DNA of 64,000 nucleotides from Planctomycetota bacterium (GCA_026692865.1 JAPLNI010000030.1:1-64000); one strand, 5' to 3'; shown: positions 18,843 through 28,562, numbered from the stretch's first letter. Numbers and translations are program-made. The notes: a model not told the origin generated them from the letters alone.

Positions 18843-21800
18843 CTATTTGGACCCAATCCGCGATGGAGTATGCTCGCGATCGGAGAGCCACAAGAGAATT
18901 GGGGCGGCCACGAAAATCGAACTGTAAGTACCGACGACGATTCCAACAAATAAGGCATATGAGAACCCGTGAAGGGCTTCACCACCAAAAACGTAAAGTA
19001 AAAAGACCGCGAAGATGGTCGTAGCCGACGTCAAAAGAGTCCGGCTGAGCGTTTGATTCACGCTTTGATTGATCATTTCCGAAGTTAGTTTAGGACTCTT
19101 TCCCTTCACTTCCCGAATCCGGTCGAATACCACAATCGTATCGTTCAGGGAGTAACCTGCGATCGTCAAGAACGCCGCCACCATCGTCAAACTAATCTTG
19201 AAATCCTCAATCAACAAAGAAGAAAGCGGTTGGAAGAGCCAGTGGCTTACAGCGATCGCCGTCAGGGTGATCAGGACGTCGTGCATCAACGCAACCACCG
19301 CGGCTAAACCGTAGGCAACGCGTTGGAATCGGAACCAGATGTAAGCGGTGATAAAGATCATGCTCAGGAAAAGCGCCAGGATCGCATCACGTTGCATTTC
19401 GCCGGCAACACGCGATTCGATCCGGTTGATCGATTGCCAAACCGGTTGCTTGGCCAACTGTGCCGATAGGTCTGCTACGATTTTGTCGCTTGCGGGGCCA
19501 TCGACTGGAAGAGTCACGTCCCAGGTCGCATATCCGACTTGAGAATCGCGAGTCCAATCTTGTGCACCCTCTGGGAAAATACCGATTTGCGATTCGACCA
19601 GGGTAATTCCAACAGCTTTCGCCGAGGCGATGATCGATTCCAACAGTGCGGGACCACTGATCTTTGCACTGTCGACATTGTTGCTCGTCGAGAACTTCAA
19701 AGTCCGCTTTACCTTCGCGAGCTTGGTTTCCGAGGCAGCGGGAGTTGCATCTGACTTCGGCTCATCTGGCTTCGTCTCGTCGGTTTTCGGTGCCGCTGGT
19801 GCAGCTTGCTCTTGAGGCGGACTAGCTTCAACGCGGTAGCTCGCTAGGGTTGTTCCCGTTTTTTCTTCCGTGAATCCCGAAACAAGGCTTTCTGAAAGCT
19901 TCTTAACATCGCGTAAGGACGTATCCAATTTATAGACCGATTCGGGCTTGAACTGAGCCATGCTTACGTTGGTCAGCGATGTTTGAATTGGAAGGCCCGC
20001 TTCGTCTTTTATGAACATTCCGCCAACTAACTCGCGAACTTTGTCGGTAGGAACTGGTTCGTTCAATGCAAACGTTACCGATGTACCACCGTTGAAGTCG
20101 ATGTCGAGAATTTGCCGCCCTCGCAGCGCGGTCGCAACCAACCCGATCAAGATTAGCACCAAAGAGATACTGTAGCAGGCGAATCGCATGCTCATAAAGT
20201 CGATTTCACGATCTCCAACCAGCGACTTCTTGAGAAATGCAATCCCATCGGCCATGGAGAAGTTCACGATCCGTAATTTTTCAGCAATGTCAAACATCAC
20301 TCGCGAGCAGAACACAGCGGTAAACATACTCACCAACAATCCAATGATCAGCGTTACCGCGAAGCCTTTGACTTGATCGCTTCCAATGAAATACAAGACC
20401 AAAGCACTGATCAGGGTTGTTAAATTAGAGTCAATAATCGTGGTCCAGGCTCGATCGAACCCGTTTCGAATCGCGAGTCGAGGCGTGGATTTCTTTGCGA
20501 TTTCTTCTCGAATTCGCTCGAAAACAAGGACGTTTGCATCGACCGACATCCCTACCGAAAGAACTAGACCGGCCAAACCGGGCAAAGTAATCGGTTGCTG
20601 GATCAGAATCATGCCTGCCAGAATCAAAGCAAGGTTGATCGCCATCGCGATACACGCGATCACTCCTGAGAAGCGGTAATACCCGAGAATCAAGGCTAGT
20701 GTCACAACCAGCGAAAGCAAACATGCCAAGAACCCCTTAGCAATTGCGTCTTGGCCTTGCGCGGCACCGACTACGTTTTCGCTGATTGGTTGCTTGTTCA
20801 GAGCCGCCGGAAGCGAACCTGACTTCAACACGTTTACCAAGTAATCGCATTCGTCACTGGTGAAATTACCTGTAATGACGCCCTGGCTACTGATCGGTTG
20901 ATTGAGGTTAGGTGCCGAAAGGACACGTCCATCGAGCACGATCGCCATTCGACGCTTAATACCGTTTTCGGGGCGATTCATATAGGTGAGGCTCTGAAGC
21001 TTTGAAGCACCAGAAGACTTCATTTCGAAGCCAACTTCGGGAGTTCCGTCTTTGCCCATGTTTCGGCGGACCACTGCCAAGTCGTCTCCGGTAACAAGGT
21101 CGAACGCAATGCCTCGGCGTTCGAGAGCCAGGAGAACGTCTACATCTTGAATTCCTCGGGCTAGCAGCGCTTTTTCAAACGCGAGCTGATTGTTTGGGTT
21201 AAAAGCCAAATCTTCAATCAGATTGCCTGTCTTGGCGTCTCGGATAATGTCGCCATCGATCGGAGTTTTAAAGGCGAAGATGCCATCGCGAGCTTTCTCG
21301 TCTCGACCGACCGCTTGCCAAAGACCGACAACTGTTGTTCCGTCCGTATTGCGAACTTCGCGAGTCAGTCTCTCGGTTTCGTTTTCGCTAGTGGCTTGCT
21401 TACGTGCGAGCTGAATAATGTCCTGGTGATCGCTGCGGTTGGCAACGATTCGGAACTGCAAAATCCCAGCGTTTTGAATGACTCTCTTGAGTTCTTCTAC
21501 TTCCTGTGGATTCACTGCTGGAACGACGATTTCGATTTGATCGCTACCGCTGGGGCGGATCAGGATTTCTTTGGTTCCCGACGGATTGAGACGCTGCGTT
21601 AGCTTGGGAATTAAGTCGCTGGCGGTCACACGAGTGGCTGCAGCACCAGTCGTTGCAGCTCGGTCCAACTCGTAAACCAAGTTTGTTCCACCGCGAATGT
21701 CAGGGCCATAACGCAATGGCAGCATCCCCAAAACGACGGCACTTCCAAAAATCGACGCCAATACGACGGCGAAGGAGGAAGCATGGGCCGGCATACGCAG

Positions 21801-22019
21801 GGTTTTCGCGAAAAACCTACCCAATACAAAGGGAAGGACGAAAACAACCAGCAGAACTCCAGCGACTTTTAAGCCTTCCAGCCATGTTGGATTGCTAGCA
21901 TCAGGAGCGAGAGGAGTTGGGGCGGATACTGTTTGAGCGAGCATCCAAGCGTTGAGAGAACCGTACATTCGTTTTACTAATTCTGAAGTATTGACAATAA
22001 GTCGCTTAAAAACGGGCAC
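18843..22019 (-). CDS. secDF: protein translocase subunit SecDF (fusion)
   Basis: This 1058-residue inner-membrane protein fuses SecD and SecF, which use proton flow to pull exported proteins across the membrane after SecYEG/SecA. The SecD half has GLDL-region equivalent RYGPDIRGGTNLVYELD, the P1 periplasmic domain, and the six-helix block with SVGMSVDANVLVFERIREE. The SecF half begins near LDIDFNGGTSVTFALNE and ends with TIAGYSLNDTIVVFDRIREVKG. Between them a low-complexity Ala/Pro/Lys/Glu linker (about residues 745-790) interrupts the SecF periplasmic part, an unusual insertion. An additional hydrophobic region precedes SecD. yajC is not adjacent. Confidence 0.95.
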   Translation of the reverse strand: MPVFKRLIVNTSELVKRMYGSLNAWMLAQTVSAPTPLAPDASNPTWLEGLKVAGVLLVVFVLPFVLGRFFAKTLRMPAHASSFAVVLASIFGSAVVLGMLPLRYGPDIRGGTNLVYELDRAATTGAAATRVTASDLIPKLTQRLNPSGTKEILIRPSGSDQIEIVVPAVNPQEVEELKRVIQNAGILQFRIVANRSDHQDIIQLARKQATSENETERLTREVRNTDGTTVVGLWQAVGRDEKARDGIFAFKTPIDGDIIRDAKTGNLIEDLAFNPNNQLAFEKALLARGIQDVDVLLALERRGIAFDLVTGDDLAVVRRNMGKDGTPEVGFEMKSSGASKLQSLTYMNRPENGIKRRMAIVLDGRVLSAPNLNQPISSQGVITGNFTSDECDYLVNVLKSGSLPAALNKQPISENVVGAAQGQDAIAKGFLACLLSLVVTLALILGYYRFSGVIACIAMAINLALILAGMILIQQPITLPGLAGLVLSVGMSVDANVLVFERIREEIAKKSTPRLAIRNGFDRAWTTIIDSNLTTLISALVLYFIGSDQVKGFAVTLIIGLLVSMFTAVFCSRVMFDIAEKLRIVNFSMADGIAFLKKSLVGDREIDFMSMRFACYSISLVLILIGLVATALRGRQILDIDFNGGTSVTFALNEPVPTDKVRELVGGMFIKDEAGLPIQTSLTNVSMAQFKPESVYKLDTSLRDVKKLSESLVSGFTEEKTGTTLASYRVEASPPQEQAAPAAPKTDETKPDEPKSDATPAASETKLAKVKRTLKFSTSNNVDSAKISGPALLESIIASAKAVGITLVESQIGIFPEGAQDWTRDSQVGYATWDVTLPVDGPASDKIVADLSAQLAKQPVWQSINRIESRVAGEMQRDAILALFLSMIFITAYIWFRFQRVAYGLAAVVALMHDVLITLTAIAVSHWLFQPLSSLLIEDFKISLTMVAAFLTIAGYSLNDTIVVFDRIREVKGKSPKLTSEMINQSVNQTLSRTLLTSATTIFAVFLLYVFGGEALHGFSYALFVGIVVGTYSSIFVAAPILLWLSDREHTPSRIGSK

Positions 22020-22204
22020 TTGCGACGGATTTAAGAGAATCGGAGAGTTTACGTTTGGGCTTCTGTGGTCACAAGTCCACTATCGTGTTACGCCACAGTT
22101 TGCCACCGGGTTTTATCCGACACTTCCACGATCGAGGTCGTCCCAGGAATTATGAATGGCGGCCAAGCCTAGATAAAGTTGGGCTGACAAATCATATAAC
22201 CGCA

Positions 22205-22310
22205 AGCCTGCGGAGCGACTTGGCTGCGTAGGTCAGCCTCTCCGCAGGCTGACGAGTATTCCCCCAAGTCTGCTATTCCCCCAAGTCTGCAGAGAGACTT
22301 GGCTACGTGC
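22205..22310. repeat. inverted repeat and 17-bp tandem repeat upstream of secDF
   Basis: AGCCTGCGGAG at 22205-22215 is the reverse complement of CTCCGCAGGCT at 22240-22250. Next, the 17-bp unit TATTCCCCCAAGTCTGC occurs twice in tandem (22257-22273 and 22274-22290). The CAAGTCTGC end of the second unit faces AGACTTGG, forming a short hairpin. The cluster lies just after the end of the DUF1549 gene and about 190 bp upstream of secDF. Confidence 0.75.
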
Positions 22311-22314
22311 ATGC

Positions 22315-24990
22315 TCAATGGTTAAACAAAAATTCTTTGCTGTTCAAAATCGCCCAGAGGAGATCTTCGTAACCGAGGCGGCGGCTTTCTTGCAGTTCCA
22401 GGTAATCCAAGGCGGCTTTCCGTTGCGTTTCGGATGGGCGGCGAGCGAAGGCTCTTAGGAAAATATCGTCGATCTTGACCTGGTCGGGTCTCGGGTCTCG
22501 GGCAAGCTGAGCCGGTAAGGCTTCCTCGGCATTGAGCTTGGATTGGATTTCCTTCGAGTTCGCCAAATGAAGACTTTGAGCCAACGTCGATTCGCCACTA
22601 CGCTCGCACTCGCAAGCGGTCGATCCATCTGGCCTGCCGAAAGCAGTCAGAAAATAGGAGTTGAATCCCGAGTCCGGTAGTTCGATAGCGCGACGATCTT
22701 CTGGAATTGTTCCGAAATCGGTCTTGGTTCCACAAACCTGATCCAGCGCATCGACTAAGGTTTCAGCCGAAAGCCGACGCGGATAAAACCGGGAATACGA
22801 TTGTCGGTCGTTCAAGCTTTCCGAGGGCGCCTGGCTGGAAAGCTGATAGGTGTTCGAACGGCAGATCGATCGGAGCAGTTCCTTGCAGTTGTAATTAGAT
22901 TCGGTAAAGATTTTGGCCAGAGCGTCCAGCAATTCAGGATTGGTCGGTGGATTAGTCAGTCGCATATCGTCTTCGGGTTCGACAATGCCGCGACCCATCA
23001 GGTGTTTCCAGTAGCGATTAACGAGTGCCTTTGCGAAGTACGGATTATCGCGATCGGTCATCCACGCTGCTAACTCGAACCGAGCATCTTCCGAATCACC
23101 CGCAGCGTCTCGATACTCGCCCAATCCGGACGGTTGCATCGGAGCTTGGGTCTTGGGATGCGGCATGGTCGCTGGATTCGATGCAATGTAGATCGCCAGA
23201 TCTTCGCGACCGCTTTGAGGTTTGCTTTGCACGTTGACGAAAAAAGCAGCCATCTTCGCGTAATCGACTTGGCTCCATTTTTCGTAAGGATGATGATGAC
23301 AGCGAGCGCATTGAATACGCTGGCCTAAGAAAAGCTGCGAAGCGTCTTCGACTCGCGAGTGGATATCCTTGACATTCAAATACCAAGCCACCGGTGGGAA
23401 CTCGGTGACAGATCCCGAGGCGGTCACAATGTCGGTAACGAATTCATCGTAAGGGCGATTCGTCGCAACCTGCTCTTTCAACCACCGATAAAATGTAAAA
23501 GTTCGAATTTGATCGCTCTCTTGATCCCGTTGGTTTCGAAGAATCCACATCCACTTGTTCGCAAAAAATGCCGCGTGATCGTCGCTTTCTAAAAGCCGAT
23601 CAATTGCAGCATCTCGCTTTTTAGGTGCATCGTCTTGTTCGAAGTCATGTAGCTCTTGAATCGTTGGCAATCGACCGATGAGATCCAAACTTACACGACG
23701 CAAGAAAGTAACATCGTCACATAGTTCGCTGGCAGGAATGTTCAGTTGTCGAAGCTGATCGAAGACGGCTACATCGATCGAGTTCTTGGGATCCATCGAC
23801 GCCTGATAATCGCCTGCCATGGGAATGGTCGCACGGAAGGTTGCCAAAAGCCCTTGATACCGCCCCATGATTGCTACTTGACCAGCCAGTTTTCCAATCG
23901 TAACTTTTCCATGTGCATCGACTTGGGCCATCTGCGGATCGTTCGTGTCAAATTGCGTGATCCGAGTTACATCGGTCAACTGTCCATCGGATGAACGAGC
24001 CCAAACCGACAGTTGTTGCGTTGCACCAGGTTCCATCGTTCGAGTGCTCGGCGAGATCTTAATCGCTATCGACTGCTTGTTTGGATCGTCGCCGTAATTT
24101 GCTCCTTGCTTCATCCATCGGCTGATTAAGCGGTACTCCATGGAGTCACGACCAAGTCGCTGGCCGCCCCCGTGAGGTATCTCGTTAGTACTCTTTTGCA
24201 AAAGCAAACTTTCTTCAGGACGGGTCATGTTGATTCGTCGACCGCGTGCTTCGCGAACCAGGTGTGTAAAGTCCTCGGTCGGCTCGAAACCCATCAATGA
24301 CAATCGGAAACCGTTTTGGCCGGAGGACTTGCCATGACAGCCTCCGCCATTGCAACCGTGCTTGCTGAAGATCGGAACAATTTGATTGGAAAAATCAACG
24401 GTTGGGTTCTTTTCCCATTGCTCCACGATGAATTCCTGGACAGCTTCATGACCGGCGTCATCTTGAGCGAAAACTCGAACCGATCCATTCGCAAGTGGGA
24501 CAACGTAGCCATCGCGATCAATTTGCAAGATACCCAACGGTTCATACCGAAAGCCAACCACTTGCGTCACGTCGCGCCACCGACCATTGGGGGTGTATTG
24601 GCTAACAAGAGCCTGCCAACGTGCGTCGCTACCTCGAAGAACCACAACGCTAGATTCCTCGGAAGTCTCCCAACGCAACTTTGAATTGGGATTCGAATCA
24701 TACTTCGGTGCAACGGTGTGCTCAGGAATGAAATCGACGATCGTGTGCGCAGGAACGTTTGCGGAAGCGAAGACGACTGACGCTTGTGGATCGCTGGTCT
24801 TATTGGGCTCTAGCTCGGCACTGTGAATACTCGCAGTCATGGATGAGAGAAGCGTTGTTACGACTGCGACATAAGCAAACCAGACAAAAAACCAGTGGCA
24901 TAGGCTTCCAGCCTGTGAACGCAGCAACACAGGCTGGAAGCCTATGCCACTGGTTCGCTTACACTCACTTTCTAAATTTTTTTCGTTCAT
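22315..24990 (-). CDS. planctomycete DUF1549/DUF1553 protein with Ig-like and cytochrome-like regions
   Basis: A large secreted planctomycete protein (891 residues). Residues 33-56 form the hydrophobic core of a signal peptide. There follow a variable region, a heme-like site with four residues between cysteines (CNGGGCH, residues 213-219), an Ig-like domain (LSVWARSSDGQLTDVTRITQF), the DUF1549 domain containing a canonical CXXCH (CARCHHHPYEKW), and the C-terminal DUF1553 domain (LVNRYWKHLMGRGIVEPEDD; RSICRSNTYQLS). The family is paired with DUF1501 proteins and may act in periplasmic oxidation of complex substrates, though the function is unproven. Residues 13-33 are encoded by a palindromic repeat inserted in frame, so the start is uncertain. 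The DUF1501 gene lies 55 bp upstream: a two-gene operon. Confidence 0.9.
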   Translation of the reverse strand: MNEKNLESECKRTSGIGFQPVLLRSQAGSLCHWFFVWFAYVAVVTTLLSSMTASIHSAELEPNKTSDPQASVVFASANVPAHTIVDFIPEHTVAPKYDSNPNSKLRWETSEESSVVVLRGSDARWQALVSQYTPNGRWRDVTQVVGFRYEPLGILQIDRDGYVVPLANGSVRVFAQDDAGHEAVQEFIVEQWEKNPTVDFSNQIVPIFSKHGCNGGGCHGKSSGQNGFRLSLMGFEPTEDFTHLVREARGRRINMTRPEESLLLQKSTNEIPHGGGQRLGRDSMEYRLISRWMKQGANYGDDPNKQSIAIKISPSTRTMEPGATQQLSVWARSSDGQLTDVTRITQFDTNDPQMAQVDAHGKVTIGKLAGQVAIMGRYQGLLATFRATIPMAGDYQASMDPKNSIDVAVFDQLRQLNIPASELCDDVTFLRRVSLDLIGRLPTIQELHDFEQDDAPKKRDAAIDRLLESDDHAAFFANKWMWILRNQRDQESDQIRTFTFYRWLKEQVATNRPYDEFVTDIVTASGSVTEFPPVAWYLNVKDIHSRVEDASQLFLGQRIQCARCHHHPYEKWSQVDYAKMAAFFVNVQSKPQSGREDLAIYIASNPATMPHPKTQAPMQPSGLGEYRDAAGDSEDARFELAAWMTDRDNPYFAKALVNRYWKHLMGRGIVEPEDDMRLTNPPTNPELLDALAKIFTESNYNCKELLRSICRSNTYQLSSQAPSESLNDRQSYSRFYPRRLSAETLVDALDQVCGTKTDFGTIPEDRRAIELPDSGFNSYFLTAFGRPDGSTACECERSGESTLAQSLHLANSKEIQSKLNAEEALPAQLARDPRPDQVKIDDIFLRAFARRPSETQRKAALDYLELQESRRLGYEDLLWAILNSKEFLFNH
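24892..24953. repeat. small palindromic element, family A (copy 2), inside a coding sequence
   Basis: Perfect 26-nt arms (24892-24917 and 24928-24953) flank a 10-nt loop. The arm includes GTGGCATAGGCTTCCAGCCT, also present at 9404. On the minus strand the element is read in frame as residues 13-33 of the DUF1549 protein (GIGFQPV...QAGSLCHW), directly before the hydrophobic signal-peptide core. Confidence 0.9.
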
Positions 24991-25045
24991 ACTTTGATTG
25001 CTGGTTCAAGTTCTTTTCGTATTTTCGCGGTTACCCTCGCAACGG

Positions 25046-26446
25046 CTAGGAAATCAATTCACGGATGGGATCACGATCGACCAAAAATTGCGGACGTCCT
25101 GTGGGATCCTGTAAGGCAGTATGCGCTGTTGAAATCCCCATGTTGTGATAGAGCGTTGCGACCACCTCCTGCACGTCGACTGGACGCTCAACGACACATT
25201 CTCCTAGCCGGTTGGTTGCCCCGATGACTTGTCCGCCACGCATTCCTCCGCCGACCAAAAACGCACTGTTCACTTGCGGCCAATGATCGCGACCGCCGTC
25301 TTTGTTAATCTTGGGTGTTCGACCGAACTCGCCCCAAACGACAATGCTCACATCGTCCAGCATGCCGCGTTGCTCCAAATCTTCGATCAAGGCGCTTAGG
25401 CATTGATCTAACTTGCCAGCATGGTCACGTACCATCGCTGTGTTATTCGTATGCGCATCCCAGCGGCCGAAACTCAGACTAACAACCCGAACACCTGCCT
25501 CGATCAAACGTCTGGCAATCAATAGGTGATCGTTTCGAGTCGCCGTTCCGTCGAACTGGTGCTGATATGGCTTTCCATCACCGTACTTGGCGACGATTTC
25601 AGGATCTTCGCGGCTTAGATCTAAGGCTTCGACAAGCTTGCTGCTCGTAAGAACGTCCAGTGCCCGCTGACTGAATGCATCCATCCCGGCCATTACACCC
25701 GAGGTATCAATATCGCGACGAAGCGTATCCAGGCTAACCAGCAACTTTCGACGGTCTCGCAATCGCTCCAGAGGAAGCCCATGCAGCGTCATGTTTTCAA
25801 GAGCTGGGCCATCAGGTCGGAAGGCCGAATGAGCCGCTCCCAAAAACCCAGGTCCACCGCAATCAGACCATTCCCGGTGAGTCGACTTTTCGGCCAACCC
25901 CACGAAAGCCGGCACGGAAGGATCAACAGGGCCTTGCACTTTTGAAACCACCGAACCCATCGAAGGCCGCCCACCAATCGACCGCAAGTCTTCTGGTTTC
26001 CAACCGCTCAAACATTGAAACGCATCGTGCTGATCCTTGGACCCTACGATCGAACGAATCAACGAGCCGCGGTGCATCCACTGAGAAAGCTTTGGAAAGA
26101 CTTCGCTGATTTGTACTCCGGAAGCGCTTGTAGGAATTGGCGAAAACTCGCCTCGAATCTCGGACGGAGCATTGGGTTTCAAATCCCAAAGGTCCAAATG
26201 AGGCGGTCCACCTGCCAAGAAAATTTGTATGAGCGACTTATGCGAACTCCCAATCCCCTGCTTGTCTTCTGCCCGAAGAATCGAAGGTAGGTTCAGACCA
26301 CTAAGTCCAGCCGCCGACATCCCTAAGCTCAACGAACCAGCTTGCATAAAGCTACGACGATTTTGCTCAGTGACGCGTTTACCAGACACAGGCAGCAAAG
26401 ACGGAGGACGCAAATACGAATTCGCCATGCATTTTTGATGTGACAT
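25046..26446 (-). CDS. DUF1501 protein (Tat-exported sulfatase-fold)
   Basis: From ATG 26446 this is a 466-residue protein whose Tat signal (NRRSFMQAGSLSLGMSAAG) lies about 30 residues in. The body has the DUF1501 signature: LIQIFLAGGPPHLDLWDLKP at the start, DQHDAFQCLSGW, GVRVVSLSFGRWDAHTNNT, and SIVVWGEFGRTPKINKDGGRDHWP, an alkaline-phosphatase/sulfatase-like metal-site layout. The start is supported by GGAG ten bases upstream; an in-frame ATG at 26518 has no such site. It is the first gene of the pair with the DUF1549 protein, the standard planctomycete arrangement. The catalytic activity of DUF1501 proteins is not established. Confidence 0.93.
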   Translation of the reverse strand: MSHQKCMANSYLRPPSLLPVSGKRVTEQNRRSFMQAGSLSLGMSAAGLSGLNLPSILRAEDKQGIGSSHKSLIQIFLAGGPPHLDLWDLKPNAPSEIRGEFSPIPTSASGVQISEVFPKLSQWMHRGSLIRSIVGSKDQHDAFQCLSGWKPEDLRSIGGRPSMGSVVSKVQGPVDPSVPAFVGLAEKSTHREWSDCGGPGFLGAAHSAFRPDGPALENMTLHGLPLERLRDRRKLLVSLDTLRRDIDTSGVMAGMDAFSQRALDVLTSSKLVEALDLSREDPEIVAKYGDGKPYQHQFDGTATRNDHLLIARRLIEAGVRVVSLSFGRWDAHTNNTAMVRDHAGKLDQCLSALIEDLEQRGMLDDVSIVVWGEFGRTPKINKDGGRDHWPQVNSAFLVGGGMRGGQVIGATNRLGECVVERPVDVQEVVATLYHNMGISTAHTALQDPTGRPQFLVDRDPIRELIS

Positions 26447-26928
26447 CGTCGTGAATCTCCGAAAGGTAGGTTTCTTACAAGGCGTCTGCGAGGAGGCGGG
26501 CGTTTGCCGATTACTCAAACAACCAAGGGTATGCTATTTTACTTAAAATCCGTTTTTAGAGACTTAAGACACCACAAGCGTTCCCCACAGGGTATCATAC
26601 CTCGCTCGGGAAAACCGAGGGAATAGCGATTCGGCTTCCAAGCGTCTTGTTTGCTAGCTCAAAAGCCGTCATTCAGCTGCCAAGTGAGTTTTCCCGCTTG
26701 AGCTAAGTCAAGTCATACGCACGATTTCAGATGCTCACCCAGCTTGAGCGAGCCACCTGACCCGGCTCCGAAATTCACGAAAAAAAGTGACTTTCTTGCG
26801 AAGCAGTAGCATCCGCTGCATGTTGGAGGGTGATACAATCGACCACACCACTGCCTGGTTTTCGAAGCCAGACTCACCCGAAACTCTCTTTCGCTCTCAC
26901 CCACAATTCTTCTGAAAAGGGCCCCGCC
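26447..26928. other. divergent promoter region, DUF1501 operon / oxidoreductase
   Basis: About 480 bp separates the two divergent genes. The reading frame of the oxidoreductase is open from 26830, but the residues before 26929 do not look like protein. I see no convincing promoter boxes, tRNA or hairpin. Short AT-rich stretches near 26530-26570 could hold a leftward promoter. Confidence 0.35.
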
Positions 26929-28473
26929 GTGACTAGACAAGTTCCTCATTCCATTCCAAGCTCCAATCCCAAGTCGATTTCTCGTCGCCAGTTCAATTTC
27001 CTTACAGCCGCATCCGCAGCGGCAACGACGCTTGGAACATCTGCCCCGGTCCGAGCCGTTGGACCTAATGACAAGATCGGCTTGGTTGTTGTTGGAGTCA
27101 ACGGACGCGGAGGAGATCATATTCAAGGGTTTTCCAAAGTCCCGAACGTCGAGATCCGAGCGATCGTCGACATCGATCCCAAGGTTGGCGAAAAACGAGC
27201 CGCTCAAATCGCTGAGATGCAAGGCAAACGCCCGGTTGTTTACCAAGACATGCGAAAGGCTTTTGAATCCAAGGACATTGACATTGTTAGCTGCGCCACC
27301 CCGAACCATTGGCATGCTCTGTGCGGGGTCTGGGCGATGCAAGCTGGTAAAGACATCTATCTCGAGAAGCCGATCAGTCACAATATTCACGAAGGCCGTG
27401 CACTCGTCGAAGCTGCAAAGAAGTACAACAAGATGCTTCAAACAGGAACACAAACTCGCAGCAGCCAAGCAGCGATCGACGCGATGAAATTCATCAAAGA
27501 AGGCGGTATCGGCGAAGTCAACTTGGCTCGTGCTCTCTGCTACAAACGCCGCAAGTCAATCGGACCCATCGGTGATTATCCGGTACCAGCTAATGTCGAC
27601 TTCGATATGTGGAGTGGTCCCGCAGCCATGACATCGCCGAAAGTAACTCGACAACAGTTCCACTACGATTGGCATTGGCAACGTCTCTATGGCAACGGCG
27701 ATTCGGGCAATCAAGGACCTCACCAAACCGACGTCGCTCGTTGGGGACTCGGCCTAGATCGACATCCAACCAGCGTTATTACCTACGGCGGACGACTCGG
27801 ATACCAAGCGGAACGCAAGAATCCAGACTACATCGACGCGGGTGATACGGCGAACACAGAAGTCTCCATCTTCGATTACGGCGACAAGTGCATCGTCTTC
27901 GAAACTCGCGGCCTGAGCGTCGACAACTCCGGTGATGAAGAGCTAAACAAGCTTTTCAAGAGCACTAGCGGAAACAAGGTCGGAGTCGTGTTCTATGGAT
28001 CCCAAGGCTATCTCGTCCAAAAGACGTACGCCGATTTTGTGGCTTTCGATCGCGACATGAACGAAATTCAGCAGTTCAAAACCAAGGACAATTTAAACTC
28101 TGCCCACATGGGTAACTTTGTCGATGCTTGCGTAGCGAGAGACTCCTCCAAGCTCACCGCGGATGCAATGGTCGGCCACTTGTCTGCTGCAGTAAGCCAC
28201 CTCGGAAACATTTCCTACTACTTGGGTGAATCGAACAAAGTCTCCGCCGACGTTATTAAGAAGGCTTTGGCGAACGTCAAGAGTCTTGACGATAACGACG
28301 CGACACTCGCAAGAACGCTCGATCACTTGAAGGCAAACGGGGTCGAGATTGATTCGGATAAACTTTCGCTTGGACCACAACTCTCGTTTGATCCAACAAG
28401 CGAAAAGTTCACAAACAATGAAGCGGCCAACACCATGATCAGCCGCGAGTACCGCACCGGCTTCGAAGTGTAA
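26929..28473 (+). CDS. Gfo/Idh/MocA-family oxidoreductase, Tat-exported
   Basis: An NAD(P)-dependent sugar or cyclitol dehydrogenase-like protein of 514 residues from the GTG at 26929. That start places the Tat motif SRRQFNFLTAASAAATTLG close to the N-terminus; an upstream in-frame start would give an implausible leader. The Rossmann fold follows (KIGLVVVGVNGRGGDHIQGF), with EKPISHNIHEGRALVEAAKK, the EKP motif of the family, and a C-terminal substrate domain that includes DWHWQRLYGNGDSGNQGPHQTDVARWGLG. Planctomycetes have many such exported members; their cofactor is thought to be bound before export. It stands alone and is followed by a family-B repeat. Substrate unknown. Confidence 0.92.
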   Translation: MTRQVPHSIPSSNPKSISRRQFNFLTAASAAATTLGTSAPVRAVGPNDKIGLVVVGVNGRGGDHIQGFSKVPNVEIRAIVDIDPKVGEKRAAQIAEMQGKRPVVYQDMRKAFESKDIDIVSCATPNHWHALCGVWAMQAGKDIYLEKPISHNIHEGRALVEAAKKYNKMLQTGTQTRSSQAAIDAMKFIKEGGIGEVNLARALCYKRRKSIGPIGDYPVPANVDFDMWSGPAAMTSPKVTRQQFHYDWHWQRLYGNGDSGNQGPHQTDVARWGLGLDRHPTSVITYGGRLGYQAERKNPDYIDAGDTANTEVSIFDYGDKCIVFETRGLSVDNSGDEELNKLFKSTSGNKVGVVFYGSQGYLVQKTYADFVAFDRDMNEIQQFKTKDNLNSAHMGNFVDACVARDSSKLTADAMVGHLSAAVSHLGNISYYLGESNKVSADVIKKALANVKSLDDNDATLARTLDHLKANGVEIDSDKLSLGPQLSFDPTSEKFTNNEAANTMISREYRTGFEV

Positions 28474-28488
28474 CAAAAGCCGTAAGTC

Positions 28489-28515
28489 CGTAGCAGAGGT
28501 CGTAAGACTTCTGTC
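28489..28515 (+). repeat. small palindromic repeat, family B (copy 1)
   Basis: CGTAGCAGAGGTCGTAAGAC followed by TTCTGTC lies 15 bp after the oxidoreductase stop codon. It matches copies at 33012-33040 (inverted) and 53857-53884. The stem is imperfect here and the loop is GTAA. Confidence 0.75.
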
Positions 28516-28562
28516 AAGCGGTCAGCGATTCTAAACAACCTCGAATTTATTCTAATGCGTTC

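Noticed and set aside
24892-24953. Insertion sequence or transposon
   Set aside because: The element is only 62 bp, has no transposase and no clear target-site duplication; it is a small palindromic repeat instead.
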